DNA of 64,000 nt from Streptomyces sp. P9-A4 (GCF_036634195.1 NZ_JAZIFY010000002.1:620001-684000); one strand, 5' to 3'; positions 1-8,845 are shown, numbered from the stretch's first letter. Numbers and translations: made by a program. The notes: generated from the letters alone by a model not told the origin.

Positions 1-1
1 C

Positions 2-340
2 GGCTGCGGGGCCGCCCTCTTCGGCCTGCGGGTCGCCGCCGCGCACCGCGGGCTGCACGCGACCGTCCGGCTCCTGCCCGAACCGGAGGCCCCTTGGCAC
101 CTGGCACCTGGCACCTGGCACCTGGCGGACATACGGCTCATCGGCGCCCGCTCCGAGGAGTCGGCGACCGCCTGTTCACGCCCCTCATCGCCGGACGCAT
201 CGCAGCCGTCGTCGGCGTGGCCGGCCGCCACCCGTGTCGCGTGCGTCGTCGGCTTCACCGCGGCGCGGTACCGGCTGTGGGTGCGGCGCACCGCCGACCG
301 GCCCGCCGAGGGCGGTGACACGGCCGCGCCCGTCGGTCGA
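2..340 (+). pseudogene. Acg-type nitroreductase remnant, cut by window edge
   Basis: The frame open from base 2 reads GAALFGLRVAAAHRGL followed by ATVRLLPEPEAP and, after a repeat insertion, LADIRLIG. This is the pattern of Acg-type nitroreductases of actinomycetes, which are flavin-binding proteins. Past about base 150 the similarity jumps to another frame (DRLFTPLIAGR), so a frameshift is likely, and what follows is not recognisable. A heptanucleotide repeat at 94-121 lies inside the coding region. The 5' part is outside the window. I infer a decayed gene; assignment rests on pattern memory only. Confidence 0.5.
94..127. repeat. 7-bp tandem repeat (TTGGCAC/CTGGCAC, four copies)
   Basis: Four consecutive 7-mers occupy 94-121 (TTGGCAC, then CTGGCAC three times), followed by a partial fifth copy (CTGGCG). 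A unit of 7 bp shifts the reading frame with every copy gained or lost. It lies within the nitroreductase remnant between its LLPEPEAP and ADIRLIG motifs. Confidence 0.9.
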
Positions 341-347
341 CACGTAC

Positions 348-917
348 TCACCCCACGGGCGCGACATCCGCCCACAGCGCGGAGGCGTCGGGTGAGAGGG
401 GTGTGGCCGCTCGGTCCGGCGCGGCGTCGTCCGCGCCCCACCACATGCCCTGGCCGGCGGCCATGACCCGCCCCTCGGCCCCCGTCCGCCAGCGCCCGCG
501 CAGTACGTGGAACACCCCGGCGTGCCCGACGGGCGGGTCGACCGGTCCGGCGACGCGCTCCACCCGGGTCGTCCAGCGGCCCCGCCGCACCATGATGTTG
601 AGCACCCGGCATGCTCCGCCCGGCAGTTCGGCGGAGAGCGCGAGGTCGCCGGAGAACTCGAAGGGCTCGCCCGTGCGTACGAGCAGTCGGTCGAACGCGC
701 CGGCGGAGGTCAGCCGCACGCCGTCGCCCGCCAGGAGGGTCAGCGTCCGGTCGACCCCGGGGAACTCCGAGAACGGCCCGCCCCGGTCGATGTCGGCGAT
801 GCTCGCCCGCCACTCGAACCCCTCGGCACCCACCGGCCACGAGACGATCTCCCGGGTGGCGCCCCCACCATTGCGCCACCGGCCCGCCGTCAGCGTCTCG
901 ACGTCGAAGTGGTTCAT
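348..917 (-). CDS. hutD: HutD family protein
   Basis: This is a 189-residue protein of the HutD family, cupin-fold proteins associated with histidine utilisation and thought to limit or tune hut expression. The N-terminus carries the family pattern with WRNGGGATREI, and SIADIDRGGPFSEFPG follows at about residues 38-55. Length is normal for the family. The ATG is preceded by CAGGAG about 7 bases upstream. No hut enzyme genes are next to it, so here it is an orphan; its 3' end abuts the nitroreductase remnant. Confidence 0.88.
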   Translation of the reverse strand: MNHFDVETLTAGRWRNGGGATREIVSWPVGAEGFEWRASIADIDRGGPFSEFPGVDRTLTLLAGDGVRLTSAGAFDRLLVRTGEPFEFSGDLALSAELPGGACRVLNIMVRRGRWTTRVERVAGPVDPPVGHAGVFHVLRGRWRTGAEGRVMAAGQGMWWGADDAAPDRAATPLSPDASALWADVAPVG

Positions 918-1050
918 CCGGGGCTCCTGTGCTGCGTGCGATGGGGCGCGGACCCCACCCAGGCAGACCGCTTCAGGGGTGGGTCGCCCACGCCGGTGAG
1001 CGGCGGACGAAGTCTATGCGGCCTCGCCGAGGGCCGTGCCCCGCCGGGTG

Positions 1051-1596
1051 TCACAGGCCATGAGCGTCCTCGCGGGAGATCCGGTACAGCACACACGGGC
1101 GGAGCGGTCCCTCGGGCACGCTCGGATCCTGGAAGTCGTCGGCCGGGTCGCGGGTCATGCCGATCCGGCGCATCACCGCCTGGGAGCGAAGGTTGTGGAC
1201 GGTCGTCGTCGCCAGCACCTCCGGCAGCCCGAGGGCCTCGAAGCCGAAAGCCAGGCAGGCCAGAGCGGCCTCGGTGGCGTAACCGTGACCCCACGCCGCA
1301 CGCGTCAGTCGCCAGCCGACGTCCACCCCGGCGAACGGCATGTCCGTGCCCACCCGGTCGAGACCTGCGCGGCCGATGAACTCACCGGTCTCCCGCAGTT
1401 CCAGCGCCCACCACCCGAAACCGCGCGCCTCGAAGTCGGCCCGCATGGCAGCCACCACGGCATCGCTCCGCTCCCGGGTCAGCAGCTCCCCCAGGTGCTC
1501 CCGGACTTCGGGATCGGCGTTCATCGCCGCCCACGGTTCGCGGTCGGACTCCCGCCACCGACGGAGCAGAAGACGATCGGTTCGCAGCTCTGTCAT
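1051..1596 (-). CDS. GNAT family N-acetyltransferase (RimJ/RimL type)
   Basis: This 181-residue protein opens with TELRTDRLLLRRWRESD, the usual start of RimJ/RimL-type acetyltransferases that acetylate N-termini or small amines using acetyl-CoA. The GNAT core includes DVGWRLTRAAWGHGYATEAA (about residues 90-109), which holds the acetyl-CoA pyrophosphate-binding stretch, and VHNLRSQAVMRRIGM near 133-147. Length fits the family. The substrate cannot be read from sequence. It is a single gene between hutD and a pirin remnant on the same strand. Confidence 0.88.
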   Translation of the reverse strand: MTELRTDRLLLRRWRESDREPWAAMNADPEVREHLGELLTRERSDAVVAAMRADFEARGFGWWALELRETGEFIGRAGLDRVGTDMPFAGVDVGWRLTRAAWGHGYATEAALACLAFGFEALGLPEVLATTTVHNLRSQAVMRRIGMTRDPADDFQDPSVPEGPLRPCVLYRISREDAHGL

Positions 1597-1823
1597 GCCA
1601 CCCAGCCAACCGGACCGGGATCAGCGTGTCGACCGAATACGACCGGCCGGAGGGTCAGCGCGCTCCCTCGCGCCTTCAGCTGGGTCGGCGGGACCTCCGG
1701 GGCGTCCAGCAGCTCACCGTCGTAGCCCTTCACCTCACCGAAGCGACCACCCGTCATCCAGGCCTCGCGCGCCACGCGGATCTCCTCGTCCGTGCGACCC
1801 ACGAACCCTGACCGGAGATGCAT
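1593..1823 (-). pseudogene. Pirin C-terminal remnant
   Basis: The minus-strand frame reads GFVGRTDEEIRVAREAWM then RFGEVKGYDGELLDAPE and ends PTQLKARGS near 1662. This matches the extreme C-terminus of actinobacterial pirins (two-cupin, metal-binding proteins). The roughly 250 residues that should precede it are absent: upstream lies the AT-rich promoter of the divergent marR gene. After LKARGS the frame runs on without similarity. It is a truncated remnant, not an expressed gene. Confidence 0.6.
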
Positions 1824-1857
1824 AAAGGATTCATATAAAATCGCTATGCTTCAGGCA
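1822..1857 (+). promoter_or_regulatory. Probable promoter of marR, leaderless
   Basis: This stretch is strikingly AT-rich for the window. A -10-like TATGCT lies at 1845-1850, and a start about 7 bases after it would fall on the A of the marR ATG at 1857, so the mRNA is probably leaderless; no Shine-Dalgarno is seen. The -35 near 1822-1827 (ATAAAG) is weak. Autoregulation by the MarR protein is inferred. Confidence 0.45.
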
Positions 1858-2315
1858 TGAGTCGCCGAGACGCCGCGCACGGCGCTTCCGATGCCATCGG
1901 GTCAGCCCTCTACGGTCTGGCCACCAGGGCCGTGAGACGCCTTCCCCGCGACATGAGCCTGACGTCCGCCGCCACCTTGGCCACCCTGGACAAGACCGGC
2001 CCGCGACGGATCACCGATCTGGCGGTGGCCGAGGGCGTCACCCAGCCCGCGATGACCGTCCTGGTCCGGGTGATGGAGGAATCCGGGCTGGTCGAGCGGA
2101 AGGGCGATCCGTCCGACAAGCGGGTCACGCTGGTGTGCCTGACCGAGGCCGGCGCGTCGTACGTCCGGACGCGACGCCAGGCGGGCGTCGACGCGTACGC
2201 GCGGTTGGTCGACGAACTCACCGGTGACGAGGTCGAGGCCCTGGCAGCAGCCCTTCCGGCGCTGCTGCATCTGGCGGAGCTCGAAAGCCACGCCCGAGAG
2301 GAGTCGGACCGGTGA
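1857..2315 (+). CDS. MarR family transcriptional regulator
   Basis: This 152-residue winged-helix regulator has the MarR layout: an N-terminal helix (IGSALYGLATRAVRRL), the recognition region ITDLAVAEGVTQPAMTVLV (about 57-75) and the wing with GDPSDKRVTLVCLTEAG. Its stop overlaps the GTG of the following MFS gene by 4 bases (GTGA), so the two are translationally coupled. Coupling to an efflux pump implies a ligand-released repressor of that pump, as in other marR-MFS pairs. The start is the ATG directly downstream of the AT-rich promoter. Confidence 0.9.
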   Translation: MSRRDAAHGASDAIGSALYGLATRAVRRLPRDMSLTSAATLATLDKTGPRRITDLAVAEGVTQPAMTVLVRVMEESGLVERKGDPSDKRVTLVCLTEAGASYVRTRRQAGVDAYARLVDELTGDEVEALAAALPALLHLAELESHAREESDR

Positions 2316-3796
2316 CCGCGGCCCAGGCTCATGACCAGCCCATGAGCACTGCCCTGATACGTTCCGAGGCACGTCTGCTGGTCCCCGCCCTATTGTTCAT
2401 CGCCCTGGTCGTGGCGGCAGTCGCCAGCCTCGGGACGCCGCTCATCACCAGCGTGGCGACCACGTTCCACGTCTCCCTCGACAGCGCGCAGTGGACGCTG
2501 ACCATCGCCCTGCTCAGCGGCGCCGTCGCCACACCCGTCCTCGGCCGGCTCGGAGCCGGTCCGCACCGGCGGGCCACGATTCTCGCCACGCTGGCGATCG
2601 TCGTCGTCGGCAGCGCGCTCACCGTGCTGCCGCTGCCGTTCGCCTGGCTGCTCGTGGGCAGAGCGGCCCAAGGCGTCGGACTCGGTCTCACGGCGCTGAT
2701 GATGGGCGTGGCCCGCGACCATCTTCCCGAGGAGCGCAGCGCGGCCACGATCGCCCTGATCTCAGTGGTGTCCATCATCGGAGCCGGCGTCGGCTACCCG
2801 CTGGCCGCGCTGCTCGCCGAGTTCGGCGGACTGCGGGCCGCCTACGGCCTCGGCCTGCTCGTCACCGCCATCGCCTTCGTGACCGCGTGGCGCTCCATGC
2901 CCGCAGCTCCCGAAGGCCGCTCCGCTCACGTGAACGTGGCCGGTGCGCTCGTCCTGGCGGGTGGACTGCTCCTCTTCCTGTTCCTGGCCGGCGAGAGGAG
3001 CCTGTGGAGCCGACACCTCGCCGTGGCGGTGACCCTTGCCGTCGCCGCCGTACTCCTGCTCTGCGTCTGGACCGTTTCCGAACTGCGAACCAAGACGCCC
3101 CTGGTCGACGTCCGGGCGGTACGGCACCCGGCCGTCGCCGGGGCGAACATCGCCATGTTCGTCGGCGGGAGCGGCATGTACCTCCTGCTCACGCTCATCA
3201 CCCGCTACGCGCAGACGCCGCACAGCGCCGGCTACGGCTTCGGACTGACCACCTTCGTGGCGGGGCTGGTCCTCATCCCGTTCTCCGTGCTGGGGTTCCT
3301 CGCCGGCAAGCTCACGCCGCGGGTCCGCGAACGGATCGACGGCCCCCTGCTCCTGGCCGGCAGCGCCGCCATCGTCGGCGGCGGGTTCGTCCTGTTCGCC
3401 ACCGCCCGGTCCAACCTGGCCGAACTGCTCGCGGCCATGGGCGTGCTGGGCTTCGGCGTCGGCAGCTTCTCGGCCGCCATGCCCGGCGTCATCCTGGCCG
3501 TCACTCCCAAGAGCGAGACGTCGAGCGCCATGAGCTTCAACTACGTCGTCCGCAGCGTCGGGTACTCCCTGGGCAGCGCCATCGGCGGTCTGGTCCTGGC
3601 CGCCGGCACCGCCACGGGCCGCCTCTTCCCGAACGACGACGCCTACACGACCGCGGCGCTGGTCGGCGTCGCCGCGATGGCGATCACGACAATGGTCAGC
3701 CTCGCCCTCGCCCTCCGACGCTCACCCGAGACCAATCCGATCACAGCCCCAGTCGGTGTCCCGGGCCTGGGCCGGTCGAGTCGAACCGGAACCTGA
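2312..3796 (+). CDS. MFS drug-efflux type transporter (DHA2-like)
   Basis: This 494-residue major facilitator has about 14 hydrophobic segments. It shows LGRLGAGPHRRATI after TM2 (motif A-like), GRAAQGVGLGLTALMMG (motif B-like) and SVVSIIGAGVGYPLAALLAE (motif C-like, typical of antiporters). It is expected to export toxic organic compounds with proton motive force. The GTG at 2312 overlaps the marR stop; an internal ATG at 2342 is an alternative start. It is the probable target of MarR. Substrate unknown. Confidence 0.88.
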   Translation: MTAAQAHDQPMSTALIRSEARLLVPALLFIALVVAAVASLGTPLITSVATTFHVSLDSAQWTLTIALLSGAVATPVLGRLGAGPHRRATILATLAIVVVGSALTVLPLPFAWLLVGRAAQGVGLGLTALMMGVARDHLPEERSAATIALISVVSIIGAGVGYPLAALLAEFGGLRAAYGLGLLVTAIAFVTAWRSMPAAPEGRSAHVNVAGALVLAGGLLLFLFLAGERSLWSRHLAVAVTLAVAAVLLLCVWTVSELRTKTPLVDVRAVRHPAVAGANIAMFVGGSGMYLLLTLITRYAQTPHSAGYGFGLTTFVAGLVLIPFSVLGFLAGKLTPRVRERIDGPLLLAGSAAIVGGGFVLFATARSNLAELLAAMGVLGFGVGSFSAAMPGVILAVTPKSETSSAMSFNYVVRSVGYSLGSAIGGLVLAAGTATGRLFPNDDAYTTAALVGVAAMAITTMVSLALALRRSPETNPITAPVGVPGLGRSSRTGT

Positions 3797-3911
3797 GGAT
3801 CGAAGCCGTCCGACTTCGACGCCGTCTCCGTCGGCTCGCTGACCCACAGCGCGCCGGCCATGGATCTGAGCATGCCTCTGAGCATCAATTCCGAACAACA
3901 CAGGAGGTACC

Positions 3912-4205
3912 GTGAGCAAGGGCTATTGGGTCAGCGCCTACCGCACCATTGCGGACCCCGACAAACTGGCTGCCTACAACAAGTTGGCTGGTCCAGCAGT
4001 CGAGGCCGCGGGCGGGCGGCTGCTCGCCCGCGACAGCCGGGTCGTCGCACACGACGCCGGAATCGCCGAGCGCACCGTCCTGATCGAGTTCGACAGCTTC
4101 GAACAGGCGGTCGCCGCACATGCGAGTGCGGCCTACCAGAAGGCGCTGGCCGCCCTTGCTGACGGCGTCGAGCGCGACTTCCGCATCATCGAAGGCCTCG
4201 ACTGA
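3912..4205 (+). CDS. DUF1330 domain protein
   Basis: This 97-residue protein begins SKGYWVSAYRTIADPDKLAAY and includes ERTVLIEFDSFEQAVAAH near residues 57-74. That is the ferredoxin-like DUF1330 fold, small dimeric proteins of unknown function related to dimeric alpha-beta barrel proteins. The GTG start is preceded by AGGAGG with ideal spacing. It lies about 115 bases after the MFS gene on the same strand and may be a separate unit. Confidence 0.85.
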   Translation: MSKGYWVSAYRTIADPDKLAAYNKLAGPAVEAAGGRLLARDSRVVAHDAGIAERTVLIEFDSFEQAVAAHASAAYQKALAALADGVERDFRIIEGLD

Positions 4206-4250
4206 CGATCGAGGCCGCGTCAGCGACGAAGACGAACCCGACTGCGGGGA

Positions 4251-4530
4251 TCACCCCGGCTCGTCAGCGCGCCGCACCGTCGCGAACAGCGTCAGGCCAG
4301 TGGCATCGGCGGTGCTGTCCAGTCCGGCGACGGTTCCCGGCGGCGCGGCGGCACGGACGTCGGCCTCGACGTCGGCGGGGGTGCGTTCGACGAGGTTCCA
4401 GCGGCCGATGTGGGTCATCAGGGCGGCGTGGGGGTTCGGGGTCGCGATGTTGGAGAAGCAGAACGTGCCTCCGGGGCGGGACGGAGTGGTGCGGATCAGG
4501 GCTCGGGCGAAGCGTTCTTCGAGGTAGCGG
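4251..4530 (-). pseudogene. Class I SAM methyltransferase, C-terminal remnant
   Basis: The minus strand encodes RPGGTFCFSNIATPNPHAAL, then HIGRWNLVERTPADVEADVR and TGLTLFATVRR before a stop at 4251-4253. This is the distal half of a class I S-adenosylmethionine methyltransferase: the post-core strand with FSN, then the typical RW-L-ERT segment and the final strand. The N-terminal half with the SAM-binding motif is missing. Near 4528 the reading switches to an unrelated transposase fragment, so insertion followed by deletion probably removed it. Confidence 0.6.
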
Positions 4531-4645
4531 TCCCGATCTCCCCTCGCCGGGCAGCGAGTCGTCCGGTCAGGTACCGCAGGGTGCGACTGGACAGGTCGAT
4601 CGACGACGGGGAGACAAGCACACGAAGCTCCTGGTGGCTGCGGGC
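4528..4645 (-). mobile_element. IS5-type transposase, N-terminal remnant
   Basis: The minus frame reads VSPSSIDLSSRTLRYLTGRL followed by AARRGEIGT. This is the start of a Streptomyces IS5-group transposase of the DDE_Tnp_4 type, which normally continues RWRRL-SAGRQALLAL. The catalytic domain is absent; the frame runs directly into the methyltransferase remnant. Together the two fragments mark the edge of an old insertion. Confidence 0.55.
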
Positions 4646-4961
4646 GATCGTGGTCGAGAACCCGTCTACGAGAGAGCTTCGCCGTTCCGTAGATCCGTCC
4701 AACACGCGGCCAGAACCGTCAGGTCAGAAAAGGCTCAGGCTCCAGGGCGCGCTGTGGCCCTTGGGGCACAGCGCTCCGGGCTCCGCAGCAGTTCTCTGGC
4801 CTGCAGCAACAAGTGACGGTGTGACTCCATGAGCGGACTGCGGCATCCCGCTCTGGTTGGGGGCTGGTTGTTGCTGTCGGGAATCTGCCAGAGGATGGTG
4901 CCCGTTCCTGCTGGACTAGTGGTCACACTCTGCATGCGATGCCCAACTCAGGACGGGACTC
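4646..4961. other. Stretch without recognised gene
   Basis: Short open frames on both strands here have no recognisable family pattern. The end of the stretch must contain the promoter of the MFS gene starting at 4962. No clear hairpin or ribosome binding site of AGGAGG type was seen; CAGGACGGGACTC lies just before the ATG. Confidence 0.5.
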
Positions 4962-6179
4962 ATGTCCACAGCAACCACCACTTCTGTCCAATCTCCTGTA
5001 CCGCCGGATCGCACGGCCTTGGCTTCTTGGCTGGCTGTGATTTCGGTGATGCTGGGGATCTTTTCGATCGTCACCACTGAAATTCTGCCGATCGGCCTGC
5101 TGACCTCGATCGGATCGAGTTTCACCATCTCGGACGGAATGGCTGGTCTCATGATGACCATGCCAGGATTCCTGGCCGCGGTTTCAGCACCCTTGGTCAC
5201 GGTGGCCACTGGGCGTATCGACCGACGGGTCATGCTGGGTGTGTTCATCCTGTTGCTGGCGCTGGCCAATTTCCTGGCCGCCATCGCGTCGAACTATTGG
5301 CTGGTCCTGGTGTCCCGCGTCATGGTCGGGGTCACCATCGGCGGCTTCTGGTCCATCGGAGCCGGGCTCGCCGACCAGCTGGTGCCCGCCGAATCCGTAG
5401 GCCGCGCGACCTCGGTGATCTTCTCCGCGGTACCGCTCGGCTCCGTACTCGGGGTACCGCTGGGCACTTTCATCGGTGACATCGCGGGCTGGCGGACGGC
5501 GTTCCTCGTCATGGGCGGCTTCACGCTGGGCGTCCTCGCCCTGCTGCTCCTGGTCGTCCCGCCGCTCCCCTCCGCCCGGGCGACACGCCTCAACGTCCTC
5601 GGCGGCATGCTCCGGAGCGTCAACACCCGCTTCGCCCTGGTGATGACCTTCCTCGTCGTGCTCGCTCACTTCGGCACGTACACGTACGTCACCCCCTTCC
5701 TGGAGCAGGTGACCCATGTGAGTTCGGGTCTCATCACGGTCTATCTGCTCGTCTACGGAGCAGCCGGAATCGCCGGCAACTTCCTCGGTGGATCAGCTGT
5801 GGGGCGCTATCCGCGGGCCACTTTCACCGCGGCCGCCGCGTTGATCGCCGGTGCGACTCTGCTCCTCCCGGTCCTCGGCCGGTCGGACGTGGGAGCGGTG
5901 GCGCTGCTGATCGTCTGGGGCGTCGCCTACGGAGCCGTGCCGGTCTGCTCGCAGACCTGGTTCGCCAAGGCTTCGCCCGACTCCCCCGAGGCGTCCTCGG
6001 TCCTCTTCACCGCCTCCTTCCAGGCCACCATCTCCATCGGGGCCCTGGTCGGAGGGGCCGTCCTCGACCACTCCTCGCCCTCGACGGTCATGGTGCTGGG
6101 CGGACTGGCAGCCGGCCTGATGGTGCTGGTGGTCTGGGCCCACCGGGCGGGGAGGTTCCCCTGGCCCAAGGCTTCATAA
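4962..6179 (+). CDS. MFS transporter (DHA1-like, SotB/NepI type)
   Basis: This 405-residue major facilitator with 12 predicted membrane segments contains TEILPIGLLTSIGSSF in TM1, which is typical of DHA1 exporters of the SotB/NepI/PbuE group (sugars, nucleosides, amino acids). Motif A-like GRIDRRVMLG follows TM2, and GSVLGVPLGTFIGDIAGWR is the TM5 antiporter region. Codon use between 4970 and 5200 is a little less GC-biased than the rest. It lies between two transposase fragments, so it may have been carried in. No regulator is adjacent. Confidence 0.85.
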   Translation: MSTATTTSVQSPVPPDRTALASWLAVISVMLGIFSIVTTEILPIGLLTSIGSSFTISDGMAGLMMTMPGFLAAVSAPLVTVATGRIDRRVMLGVFILLLALANFLAAIASNYWLVLVSRVMVGVTIGGFWSIGAGLADQLVPAESVGRATSVIFSAVPLGSVLGVPLGTFIGDIAGWRTAFLVMGGFTLGVLALLLLVVPPLPSARATRLNVLGGMLRSVNTRFALVMTFLVVLAHFGTYTYVTPFLEQVTHVSSGLITVYLLVYGAAGIAGNFLGGSAVGRYPRATFTAAAALIAGATLLLPVLGRSDVGAVALLIVWGVAYGAVPVCSQTWFAKASPDSPEASSVLFTASFQATISIGALVGGAVLDHSSPSTVMVLGGLAAGLMVLVVWAHRAGRFPWPKAS

Positions 6180-6264
6180 CCACACCGTGTCAGGTGCGGC
6201 CATCCTCCTCGGCACGTGACCCACGGCGTTTGCCCTCTCGTCCGGTCGCGCCCGCCTCGGCGGG

Positions 6265-6628
6265 CCGGCCCGGTGAACCCTTCGGGCGGCTGCTGCGGGC
6301 CTCGCCCGCATTGCCTGGTTCCACCCACGACCTGACCGCCGCCCGCACCCACGGCATCGTCGAAGCACTCACCGCGGTCGGCCTCGAGTGCTGGGCCGAC
6401 AAGGCGTATCAGGGCGCCGGCGGTTCCATCCAGGTACCCATCCGGGGCCGTCGCCTCAAGCGGTGGCAGCGGTGGCACAACAGCACGCACGCCAAGATCC
6501 GCTGCCTCGGCGAGCAGGCCATGGCCACACTGAAGGGCTGGCGCCTCCTGCGGAAGCTCCGCCGCCGCACCAACCGCATCACCGCGATCGTCCAGGCCGT
6601 CCTCGTCCATCACCACGCGTCAGCGTGA
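6265..6628 (+). mobile_element. IS5-type transposase, C-terminal remnant
   Basis: From about 6265 the frame reads PFGRLLRASPALPGSTHDL, then CWADKAYQGAGGSIQVP, HAKIRCLGEQAMATLKGW and RLLRKLRRRTNRI. This is the catalytic C-terminal half of an IS5-group DDE transposase; the aspartate in HDL and glutamate in GEQAM belong to the DDE core. About 130 N-terminal residues are missing. It is the same transposase type as the N-terminal fragment at 4528-4645, but on the opposite strand, so they are probably parts of two copies. Confidence 0.75.
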
Positions 6629-6681
6629 GGTTGGAAAAGGCTCACAGAGCTCGCCCGCCCACCTGACCGCCGCCGTCCCGC

Positions 6682-7240
6682 GTCGGGCTGTCGGGACCGG
6701 CGCCGCCCGGCTTCATCGGCTCCCACCTCGCACACGCCCTCGTCCAGGCCAGCGCCATCGTCATCGGCGTCGACCGGCGCGACCCGGCCAACGACCCCAC
6801 GGCCGCGGCCAACCTCGCCGCTCTGCAGGGCCTCCCTGGTTACATGCACGTCACCGCCGACCTGCTCAGCTGTGCGATCGAGCCGCTTCTCGTGGACGCG
6901 AACGCCGTCTTCCACCTGGCCGACATCCCCGGGGTACGCCCCTCCTGGGGACCGAAGTGCAGCGACTACGTCGCCTCGAACATCCTCGGGACCCATCGCG
7001 TCATGGACGCCGTCGCCCCCATGGGCGTTCCCCCGCTGGTGGTCGCATCGTCCCCCAGCGTCTACGGCGCCACCGACGGCGGTGCGAACGTGGGAGACGG
7101 ACCGACCCCAGCCGGCGTCCCCGTACGCGGTCACCAAGCTCGCCGAGGAGCGGCTCCGCCTTGCACACTCCACGCAGGCCCACTGCCCGACCGGCGTCGT
7201 CGCCCTGCAGTACTTCACCGTCTACGGCCCCGGCAGCGGT
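6682..7240 (+). pseudogene. NAD-dependent epimerase/dehydratase, frameshifted
   Basis: The frame with GFIGSHLAHALVQASAIVIG (6709 onward) shows the Rossmann start of an extended SDR epimerase, followed by NAVFHLADIPGVRPSWG and LVVASSPSVYGA. Near 7105 the similarity moves to another frame with SPYAVTKLAEERL, the YxxxK active site, and VVALQYFTVYGPGSG. It stops around 7235. The glycine motif is degenerate (SGPAPPGFIG) and the C-terminal third is missing. It lost function by frameshift and truncation; sugar-nucleotide work was its likely role. Confidence 0.75.
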
Positions 7241-7488
7241 CGGACATGTTCACACACCGTGCCCTCACGGGTGGCGCTCGTTCGACGACTCCGCCGGCAC
7301 CGGGACAGCCCGGCACTGGGACAGCAGGACAGCCCGGCGTGGAGACGGTCGCCATGTGTGCGGCCCTCTTTGTGTGGGGCGGCTCCATGCCATGGGGTCG
7401 CCCCGCCCGCCTAGCGTGTGCTCACCCGGTGCCGGGACGGTATCGGGCGGCCGCGCTGAGGGCGCACGAGTGGGGAAGAGGCCGGAAC

Positions 7489-8835
7489 ATGGCCGGAAGA
7501 CGGAGCCGGGGGCGGGGCTGGCGGGCGCGGGCCGCTCGGATCATGGCGGTGGCGGGGGTCGTCACGGCGGCCCTCGTGGTGCCGCCCGCCACTGCCAGCG
7601 GGCAGGAGAGGGGTGTCACCGCCAGTGCGCGGGCGGTGGGCGCCACCGTCGCGCCGCCCTCGTACCTCAGCCTCGAAGCGAGCTACGGAGCGGGGACCGT
7701 CACCAACGGCTGGACCAAGGTCGAGCGCTACGCCGACACGACCGCCGGATTCCGCACCGAGGGCTTCCCGGCGGACGGCCGCGGTGACCAGGACGGGGTG
7801 CGCGTCACCTACTTCGGCGGCGTCGCCCGGCCCTCCTCCGGCAAGTTCCTGCTCTACTCCGCCCCTGGCTGGGACACCGGCAGCCGCACCACGCCCGTGC
7901 TCCTCGTGCACGGCGCGAACGACACCGCGGACCGCGCCTGGGCCAACCCCGGCGAGTCCGGGGGCTACGGCTGCGGCGCCCTCACCTGCCCGTCCACCGG
8001 TCTCATGCAGTACCTGTCCGCGCGCGGCCACCGGGTCTTCGCCGTCGGCTTCGCGCACAAGCAGGGCGACAACCTCATGCAGGCGCAGGTCGTCGGCGAC
8101 GCCGTCGCCGTCATCAAGGCCCGGCTGGGCGTCGCCCAGGTGGACCTGGTCGGCTGGAGCAAGGGCCAGATGTCGACCCGGGCGTACGTGTCGTCCGTGA
8201 AGCCGAGCTGGGGACGCGCGTACGCCGGTGACGTACGCCGGCTCGTCACCGTCGGCGGTCCGAACGGCGGCTACGACTACCCCTACGCCCACGGCTGGGC
8301 CCACGACTTCTCCATCTGGCCCGAGTGCGGCGGCAAGATCAACGCACCCTCCCCGCACTCCCACATGACCTGCTATGGCCTGTACACCGCCCACCCGGAG
8401 TTCTCGTTCACCCCCTCCGGCGGCCAGGACAACTATCCCGGCCAGCGGCAGATGCTGGCCCGCTGGGACGGTGCGTACGGAGTCGACGGCGCCGCCCAGG
8501 ACTGGTACACGACCTACTACGGCGGCCAGGGCTTCTACACCGCGGGCGGCGGCATCCAGGCCGCCATCGACGCCGGGTCGCTCATCGCGCCATTGCACAG
8601 CGCCGGCGTACCCGCCGCCGTCACCACGTACCTGCTGGCCGGCGGGTCCGCCGACATCGTCGGCATCTTCAACGAGAACCGCGGCCCCAGCGACGGTGTC
8701 GTCTTCACGGCCAGCGCGCTCGACACCACCGGCATCCCCACGGTCGGCGGCAAGGCCACCATCGTGAGCGCCAACCACCTCGAGCTGGGCTGGAACAGCT
8801 CGGCCGCCGCCCAGATCGCCACCTGGCTGTCCTGA
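7489..8835 (+). CDS. Secreted alpha/beta hydrolase (lipase-like)
   Basis: This 448-residue protein starts with an Arg-rich n-region (MAGRRSRGRGWRARAARI) and a hydrophobic stretch ending near PPATASG, a Sec or Tat-type signal peptide. The mature part has TTPVLLVHGANDTAD (oxyanion region), VDLVGWSKGQMSTR with nucleophile Ser224 in GWSKG, and a late HLELGW that may supply histidine. It resembles secreted class 2 lipases and esterases. A frame extending 5' to 6844 joins it to the epimerase remnant, but the ATG at 7489 in front of the signal peptide is preferred. It opens a three-hydrolase gene run. Confidence 0.85.
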   Translation: MAGRRSRGRGWRARAARIMAVAGVVTAALVVPPATASGQERGVTASARAVGATVAPPSYLSLEASYGAGTVTNGWTKVERYADTTAGFRTEGFPADGRGDQDGVRVTYFGGVARPSSGKFLLYSAPGWDTGSRTTPVLLVHGANDTADRAWANPGESGGYGCGALTCPSTGLMQYLSARGHRVFAVGFAHKQGDNLMQAQVVGDAVAVIKARLGVAQVDLVGWSKGQMSTRAYVSSVKPSWGRAYAGDVRRLVTVGGPNGGYDYPYAHGWAHDFSIWPECGGKINAPSPHSHMTCYGLYTAHPEFSFTPSGGQDNYPGQRQMLARWDGAYGVDGAAQDWYTTYYGGQGFYTAGGGIQAAIDAGSLIAPLHSAGVPAAVTTYLLAGGSADIVGIFNENRGPSDGVVFTASALDTTGIPTVGGKATIVSANHLELGWNSSAAAQIATWLS

Positions 8836-8845
8836 AGGACCCGAC

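Noticed and set aside
6844..8835. One continuous 663-residue frame joining epimerase and hydrolase
   Set aside because: The epimerase part is frameshifted and truncated, and the hydrolase has its own signal peptide and start at 7489. The fusion is accidental.
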